From CAYTSA01 sp964440345 (GTDB lineage Bacteria > Desulfobacterota > Desulfovibrionia > Desulfovibrionales > Desulfovibrionaceae), in assembly GCA_964440345.1 (NCBI GenBank), contig CAYTSA010000057.1, forward strand, positions 1 through 25,443: 25,443 nt of DNA. The letters run 5' to 3'. The notes under the pieces are model-generated. The model was given only the letters and a program-made list of their open reading frames with translations, was not told the DNA's origin and ran no database searches. Shown in pieces: positions 21,892-25,443 of this stretch (positions are counted from its first letter, which is position 1; each line of letters starts with the position of its first letter). Position numbers and translations under genes: made by a program.

Positions 21892-22551
21892 ATGCGCACC
21901 ACATCACTGTTTTTTGTTGCTGTATTGTTGCTCATTCCTCTTCTGGCGGCGGCCCAGACCGGACAAGCGCCGGAATTGAGCGGCGCTGAAAAGGCGGCGC
22001 TGGAGTTTTCACGAAAAAAAACAATTACCCTGCCGGAAGCAGCCATGCATATGGCCGTGGACCTGGACGCACAGCTGGCCCGAAAGCTGGGCTTGCCTGA
22101 GCCGCCGGCCCGGGGCCAGGCTATGGTGCTGACCACGCCGGTGGACTTGTCCAATCTGGAACAAACCTCGGCGCTGGCCCGGCTAATGGGCGAGGAGATG
22201 GCCACGTGGTTCACCCGCTTCGGCTACTCCGTGCAGGAAATCCGCAAAGGCCGGGCGCTGCTTTTCAACCCCGGCGAGGGCGAGATGCTGCTGACCCGGC
22301 GCACGGACCTGGTTTCGCAAAAGAACGTTCAAGCCAACGTGGTGTTGATGGGTACATACACCGCCACTCGGCGCAACGTGCGGTTCAACCTGAAACTGGT
22401 GCATGCACCCAGCAACGATGTGCTGGCCATGACCAGCCAGACTCTGCCGATAAGCCGCGAAGCCTGGGAACTTCTGCATCCGCAGGGCTACAGTGGTCTG
22501 GGCGTGACTCCCAGCGTGGAAATTCGGCTGGACCTGGCCCGGCAATTCTGA
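21892..22551 (+). CDS. Second secreted FlgO-family protein
   Basis: A 219-residue exported protein. The ATG at 21892 follows GAGGAG; a GTG at 21856 overlapping the previous stop is an alternative. The signal peptide ends near residue 21 (LAAA|QTG). The FlgO-like domain (about 85-200) contains SALARLMGEEM, VQEIRKGRALL, NPGEGEMLLTRR and LMGTYTATRRNVRFNLKLV. These align motif by motif with the first FlgO-like protein, so the two are paralogues with different N-terminal regions. Likely periplasmic or outer-membrane associated. No flagellar structural gene is in view, so the flagellar link is not proved. Confidence 0.75.
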   Translation: MRTTSLFFVAVLLLIPLLAAAQTGQAPELSGAEKAALEFSRKKTITLPEAAMHMAVDLDAQLARKLGLPEPPARGQAMVLTTPVDLSNLEQTSALARLMGEEMATWFTRFGYSVQEIRKGRALLFNPGEGEMLLTRRTDLVSQKNVQANVVLMGTYTATRRNVRFNLKLVHAPSNDVLAMTSQTLPISREAWELLHPQGYSGLGVTPSVEIRLDLARQF

Positions 22552-22853
22552 AACAGCAGAGGGAATCGTAAGAGCATCCATTCGTTGCGTGGCAGGCAGC
22601 TATCTTGTTGGCGTGCATAGGGAAAACCGGATAGACAGCCCTGCTGTGCAGCCGCCCCTTTGCTATACCTGCAAGGTTCCTGGCTGTGAGCGTAATTGTA
22701 AATTTGCTGGTTTTTCTCTCCGGCGCAGCGTTTGTGGTCCGGCTGCCCAAGAAGGAATGATTCTGCTGGATTATTGCGCAGCAGCTGTGTATGTGTTTTT
22801 TGCGCCAAGAGCCTGTTGCCTCTGGCCTGAACTTCCAGCAAGGAGAGAAGCTC
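22552..22853. other. Intergenic region with no recognised feature
   Basis: About 300 bases between the second FlgO-like gene and the HdeA-like gene. No coding frame with start signals, no strong terminator and no repeat shared with the rest of the window was seen. Only a short ACAGC/GCTGT hairpin near 22633-22645 is visible. The HdeA-like gene presumably has its own promoter here. Confidence 0.5.
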
Positions 22854-23174
22854 ATGAAAAAAGTAAGCGCGTTGTGCGTTGCCTTTTCCCTAGTTTGCGT
22901 GCTGTCCAGTACGTCATACGCCAGGGGCCCGAACAACATCAATTTTGCCACCATCACCTGCAATGAATTTTTGCGGGACATATCCCAGGCAGACGACGAG
23001 ACCGTTGGGCTGGTGCTTATGTGGCTGGACGGCTATCTGAGCGGCGTGACAGGCGATACCAACTTGAACTGGCAAAATTTTGAGAGCTTTGGCATGAACC
23101 TGGTGGACTACTGCGGCAACCGGCCGAACGACACCATGCTGCGCGCTGCAGAGGCTGTAGGCGTGGAGTGGTAA
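22854..23174 (+). CDS. HdeA/HdeB-like periplasmic protein
   Basis: A 106-residue exported protein. The signal peptide is cleaved near SYA|RG (residue 23). The mature portion has the HdeA/B layout: TCNEFLRD with Cys36, a helix with LVLMWLDGYLSG, and VDYCGNRPND with Cys87. The two cysteines should form the single disulfide of this fold. HdeA proteins are acid-activated periplasmic chaperones in enterobacteria; many environmental homologues have unknown roles. The start follows AGGAGAG. It is monocistronic, ended by the terminator at 23214-23243. Confidence 0.8.
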   Translation: MKKVSALCVAFSLVCVLSSTSYARGPNNINFATITCNEFLRDISQADDETVGLVLMWLDGYLSGVTGDTNLNWQNFESFGMNLVDYCGNRPNDTMLRAAEAVGVEW

Positions 23175-23213
23175 TCCAACAGGGCTTTTACTTACGCATT
23201 AAAGTGATAAGTT

Positions 23214-23243
23214 AAGGGGCGGCTGCGTATGTGGCCGCCCCTT
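23214..23243. terminator. Bidirectional terminator
   Basis: Ten-bp stem AAGGGGCGGC (23214-23223) / GCCGCCCCTT (23234-23243) with a ten-base loop, placed between the HdeA-like gene (+) and the convergent membrane protein gene (-). Its flanks are A- and T-rich on each side, so it can serve both. Confidence 0.75.
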
Positions 23244-23271
23244 GGTTTGTGATGGGGGTGCAAAGTGCGTG

Positions 23272-23706
23272 TTAGTGGCCGCCAGAACCCAGGATGCCAG
23301 AAGCAGCCACCACCAGCACCAGAACTTCGGCAATGACGATGCTAATTAAGATGTAGTCCTTACGTCGTTTGTAGCCAGGCAGAAGCAGCAGGTAACAGAA
23401 GATGGTCATGGACGCCAGCAGGGCCAGGCCGATGAAGTTTAGGAAGTCGCCTGTTCCCAGCAAAGAGGCCCAGCCCCAGCCATGGGGCGAACCTGTGGCG
23501 TGCATGTAGTCCATCACGTTGTGGCTCCAATATTTGGGCACCATCTCCAGTGGCACGTGAGGCTCTATGACGCCGAGGACATAGAGACCGTACGTGATGA
23601 ACATGATGACAATGGCTGACCAGGCGCCTATGGCCAACACGTTGGCGTAAAGCACCTGCTCCGGCATTGGCTTCAGATCAGGATCATTGATATGTTGTTT
23701 GCTCAT
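23272..23706 (-). CDS. Three-helix membrane protein linked to TauE/SafE permease
   Basis: A 144-residue integral membrane protein with predicted helices at about residues 22-46, 87-110 and 117-140, and a His/Trp-containing loop between the first two (VPKYWSHNVMDYMHATG, HGWGW). I do not recognise the family with certainty; small three-helix proteins such as DUF1634 often accompany TauE/SafE permeases, and this could be one. It starts 34 bases after the permease gene on the same strand, suggesting an operon and a shared role as an accessory subunit. The terminator at 23214-23243 follows. Confidence 0.75.
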   Translation of the reverse strand: MSKQHINDPDLKPMPEQVLYANVLAIGAWSAIVIMFITYGLYVLGVIEPHVPLEMVPKYWSHNVMDYMHATGSPHGWGWASLLGTGDFLNFIGLALLASMTIFCYLLLLPGYKRRKDYILISIVIAEVLVLVVAASGILGSGGH

Positions 23707-23740
23707 GTTGTGTCTCCTAAGTAATAGTATTGCCGGCGGG

Positions 23741-24721
23741 CTAGCCGAGCAGGCCCAGGCCCAAGCCCTTGTCTATGGCTTTGAGGCCGGCAAAGAAAAG
23801 CACTGTGATGACCATGTACCGGATGAACTTGGGCTTGGCGATGCTGAGCAACCGCACGCCCACAAAGGACCCCAGCATCAGGCCGACAATGGACGGCACG
23901 GCCATGAGCGGGATGACGCACCCCTTGTTCAGATAAATCCAGGCAGCAGACGTATCCGTAATGGACAGCAGGAATTTGGATGTGGCCACGGAAATCTTCA
24001 GGGGCGCGCCCATAAGCAGGTTCAGCACTGGCACGTTGGCCCAGCCGGCTCCCAGGCCGAACATGCCGGCCAGAATGCCGATGAACACAAACAAAATAAG
24101 ACCGGTAACTGTGCGGTGCGTTTTCCAGGAAATTTTTTCATTGCTGGAAGCGTCCAGGTATACGCCTTGGATGCCCAGCGCCATACCTACAGCGTCCTGC
24201 TTTTTCACTTCTGGTATGGTCGAGTTTTTTGAGAAAAGCAGCAAACACGCAATGCCCACAATGGTGGCGCCCAAACATATCTGCAAAATATCTGGGTTCA
24301 GCGCAGACAAGTACAGGCCCAGCATGGCTCCGCCTATGGAACTAGCGGACGCCACCAAAGCCATGGGCAGCGCCAGGCGCAAACTTGCCAGGTTTCGTTT
24401 CAACAAGCCCGGGCCGGCAGCCAACGCTCCCGCCAGGGCCACCATCAAACCGGCGCCGCGGACAAAGTCCAAGTGAAACGGAAAGAATCCGCTCACCAGC
24501 GGCACATACAATACGCCGCCCCCAACGCCGGCCAGCACTGCGATGATGCCCAGCACAAAACAGAAGAAGAGCAGCACCAGCGGCCAGAACCACCACGGCC
24601 CAGTTGGCGCAGCAGGAACAACTGCTTCTGCAGACGCCGCAACCTCCGAGCCGAAGGCCAGGGCCGGAACAAGCAGGGTTACCAGCCCCGCCATGACAAA
24701 CGATCTCACCTTTCCCACCAT
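23741..24721 (-). CDS. TauE/SafE-family sulfite/anion exporter
   Basis: A 326-residue permease of the TauE/SafE family (COG0730). A signal-like N-terminal helix (VALAFG|SEVA region) is followed by about eight membrane helices in two repeats. The first repeat has the Gly-rich GIIAVLAGVGGGVLYVPLV, the second GILAGMFGLGAGWANVPVLNLLMG, the internal-repeat signatures of the family. A cytoplasmic loop of about 45 residues separates the halves. Proposed substrates of relatives include sulfite, sulfoacetate and thiosulfate; in a presumptive sulfate reducer a sulfur oxyanion is plausible, but this is inference. The ATG has AGAAGG very close upstream, so a start a few codons downstream is possible. Confidence 0.9.
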   Translation of the reverse strand: MVGKVRSFVMAGLVTLLVPALAFGSEVAASAEAVVPAAPTGPWWFWPLVLLFFCFVLGIIAVLAGVGGGVLYVPLVSGFFPFHLDFVRGAGLMVALAGALAAGPGLLKRNLASLRLALPMALVASASSIGGAMLGLYLSALNPDILQICLGATIVGIACLLLFSKNSTIPEVKKQDAVGMALGIQGVYLDASSNEKISWKTHRTVTGLILFVFIGILAGMFGLGAGWANVPVLNLLMGAPLKISVATSKFLLSITDTSAAWIYLNKGCVIPLMAVPSIVGLMLGSFVGVRLLSIAKPKFIRYMVITVLFFAGLKAIDKGLGLGLLG

Positions 24722-24738
24722 ACCTTCTTACCTTTTAA

Positions 24739-24925
24739 TGCTAACGTTTTGGGTTGCACAAAAACTTTGTTCCTTTGCTCACAAATTTTCTGTTGCTAAC
24801 GTTTGCGTCCAGCAAGGTCAATATGAAAAATAATAACATGCATTCCAGGTGGTTAAAATTGTCACTGTGCATATCCACTTGTTCTGGTTGACAATAATTT
24901 TTACTGTTTTTTCAATAAGGTCAAT
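24739..24925. promoter_or_regulatory. Repeated words upstream of the TauE/SafE gene
   Basis: TGCTAACGTTT occurs twice in the same orientation (24739-24749 and 24794-24804, 55 bases apart), and AAGGTCAAT occurs twice (24814-24822 and 24917-24925). Each AAGGTCAAT contains TTGACC on the minus strand, which could be a -35 element for the permease operon; the distal TGCTAACGTTT overlaps the matching -10 region. These may be operator or promoter elements, with no regulator identified. Confidence 0.35.
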
Positions 24926-25157
24926 GTGTTGTGAAACATAATGAAACATGAAGAAGAGATGGGCGTTCTCAGAAAATTAAAGAAAGTTTCAGGATGAAAA
25001 TGTCGAGAGGTCATGGAAAAATTTTTCCGGTCCCCATATCCGCCGCCTTCAAATTAGAGATCCACGTTACTTTCGGAAAACCAAAGAGATAGAATTCGTT
25101 TGCAAACACAAATCTACCAACGAGGCGTCGCAACCATGCTCAATGGAGCATCACAGT

Positions 25158-25178
25158 GGGCGACCGTAAGGGTCGCCC
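25158..25178. repeat. GGGCGACC hairpin
   Basis: A perfect 8-bp stem GGGCGACC (25158-25165) / GGTCGCCC (25171-25178) with a GTAAG loop, flanked by AGTG and CACT that extend the pairing. Its form resembles dispersed GC-rich intergenic hairpins of many bacteria, but only one copy is in this window. Confidence 0.55.
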
Positions 25179-25298
25179 CTACACTATGATGTATTACTGT
25201 ATGTGGCTATGCCCTTTGCTCCGAAGCTCCCACATCTGTCAGTAAAGTCGAGGGCTCTGCAAAGATTGCATCTATAAAAATATCTGTATTGCGCTTGA

Positions 25299-25433
25299 TT
25301 TCAAGCGTTGCGGCCCCGGCTTACCCCTACTGTCACTCCCCCGCTTTCAAGCGTTGCGGCCCCGGCTTACCCCTACTGTCATCCCCGCTTTCAAGCGTTG
25401 CGGCCCCGGCTTACCCCTACTGTCATCCCCCGC
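25299..25433. repeat. Three tandem ~45-bp repeats
   Basis: Three head-to-tail copies at 25299-25344 (46 bases), 25345-25388 (44) and 25389-25433 (45). Each begins TTTCAAGCGTTGCGG and continues with CCCCGGCTTACCCCTACTG. They differ only in the number of C residues and a small insertion near the end of the unit. The units are adjacent without spacers, so this is not a CRISPR. The junction before copy 1 makes the palindrome CGCTTGA-TT-TCAAGCG (25292-25307). The array ends 10 bases before the window edge. Confidence 0.9.
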
Positions 25434-25443
25434 TTCACTTTTT

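Larger units (their letters stand above)
24722..25443. other. Non-coding right flank
   Basis: Over 700 bases with no convincing gene. The first 240 bases are AT-rich and form the upstream region of the permease gene, with repeated short words (separate entry). A GGGCGACC/GGTCGCCC hairpin stands at 25158-25178, and tandem repeats fill 25299-25433. No RNA gene was recognised. Confidence 0.6.

Noticed and set aside
23741..24721. TauE/SafE permease considered as a selenoprotein
   Set aside because: The frame contains no internal TGA and ends with TAG, so nothing suggests selenocysteine here.
24823..24891. 22-codon frame upstream of the permease gene region, with AAGG five bases before its ATG
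   Set aside because: Too short, points away from the permease, and no downstream gene or attenuator structure supports a leader peptide.
25299..25433. Repeats at the right edge considered as a CRISPR array
   Set aside because: Units are directly adjacent with no unique spacers, and no cas gene is in view.

Overview
The window reads as chromosomal DNA from a Gram-negative, anaerobic Desulfovibrio-like deltaproteobacterium. This is an inference from GC-rich codon use, two lipoprotein nucleotidases, NapH/MauM-type polyferredoxin electron-transfer genes, FlgO-family secreted proteins, a TauE/SafE exporter and a candidate UGA-encoded selenoprotein. No rRNA or tRNA gene, complete insertion sequence, phage gene or CRISPR array was seen.

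Layout, left to right. 1-115: double-hairpin repeat. 116-631 (+): CheW. 753-3596 (-): apparent operon of a double-GAF protein, MreB and an inositol-monophosphatase-family enzyme. 3776-4412 (+): short DksA/TraR zinc-finger protein followed by a GIY-YIG domain protein. 4413-4762: hairpin-rich repeat region holding a second copy of the left-edge repeat. 4763-8288 (-): tightly overlapping three-gene SPFH operon whose first gene fuses a cation-diffusion-facilitator membrane domain to an HflK-like domain, followed by HflC and a second HflK-like protein. 8410-12329 (-): two tandem lipoprotein 5'-nucleotidase/phosphodiesterase genes, each with its own terminator. 12687-12962 (+): HU-family protein. 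12975-13838 (-): YcgR-type PilZ protein followed by a previously overlooked small gene. 13975-16532 (+): Tat-exported DUF362 protein and a NapH-NapG-type fused polyferredoxin. 16705-17457 (-): metallo-beta-lactamase-fold hydrolase. 17692-20379 (+): FadL/OmpP1 porin, TrmL tRNA methyltransferase, FAH-family enzyme. 20406-20595: long palindromic mobile-like element. 20676-22551 (+): FlgO-family protein, small lipoprotein, second FlgO-family protein. 22854-23174 (+): HdeA-like periplasmic protein. 23272-24721 (-): TauE/SafE permease and a three-helix membrane protein. 24722-25443: non-coding, with candidate regulatory repeats, a hairpin and three tandem ~45-bp repeats.

The most notable item is the small gene at 12975-13136 on the minus strand. 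It starts with a good ribosome binding site 21 bases after the PilZ gene. It encodes one hydrophobic helix and a C-x-x-(UGA) motif, and the same frame then continues through a second hydrophobic helix to a TAG. A G-looped hairpin begins just after the UGA, at the distance expected of a bacterial SECIS element. This suggests a 53-residue two-helix membrane selenoprotein with a CxxU redox motif. The second most notable item is the CDF-HflK fusion heading the SPFH operon, which suggests metal transport physically joined to an FtsH-regulator-like membrane scaffold.
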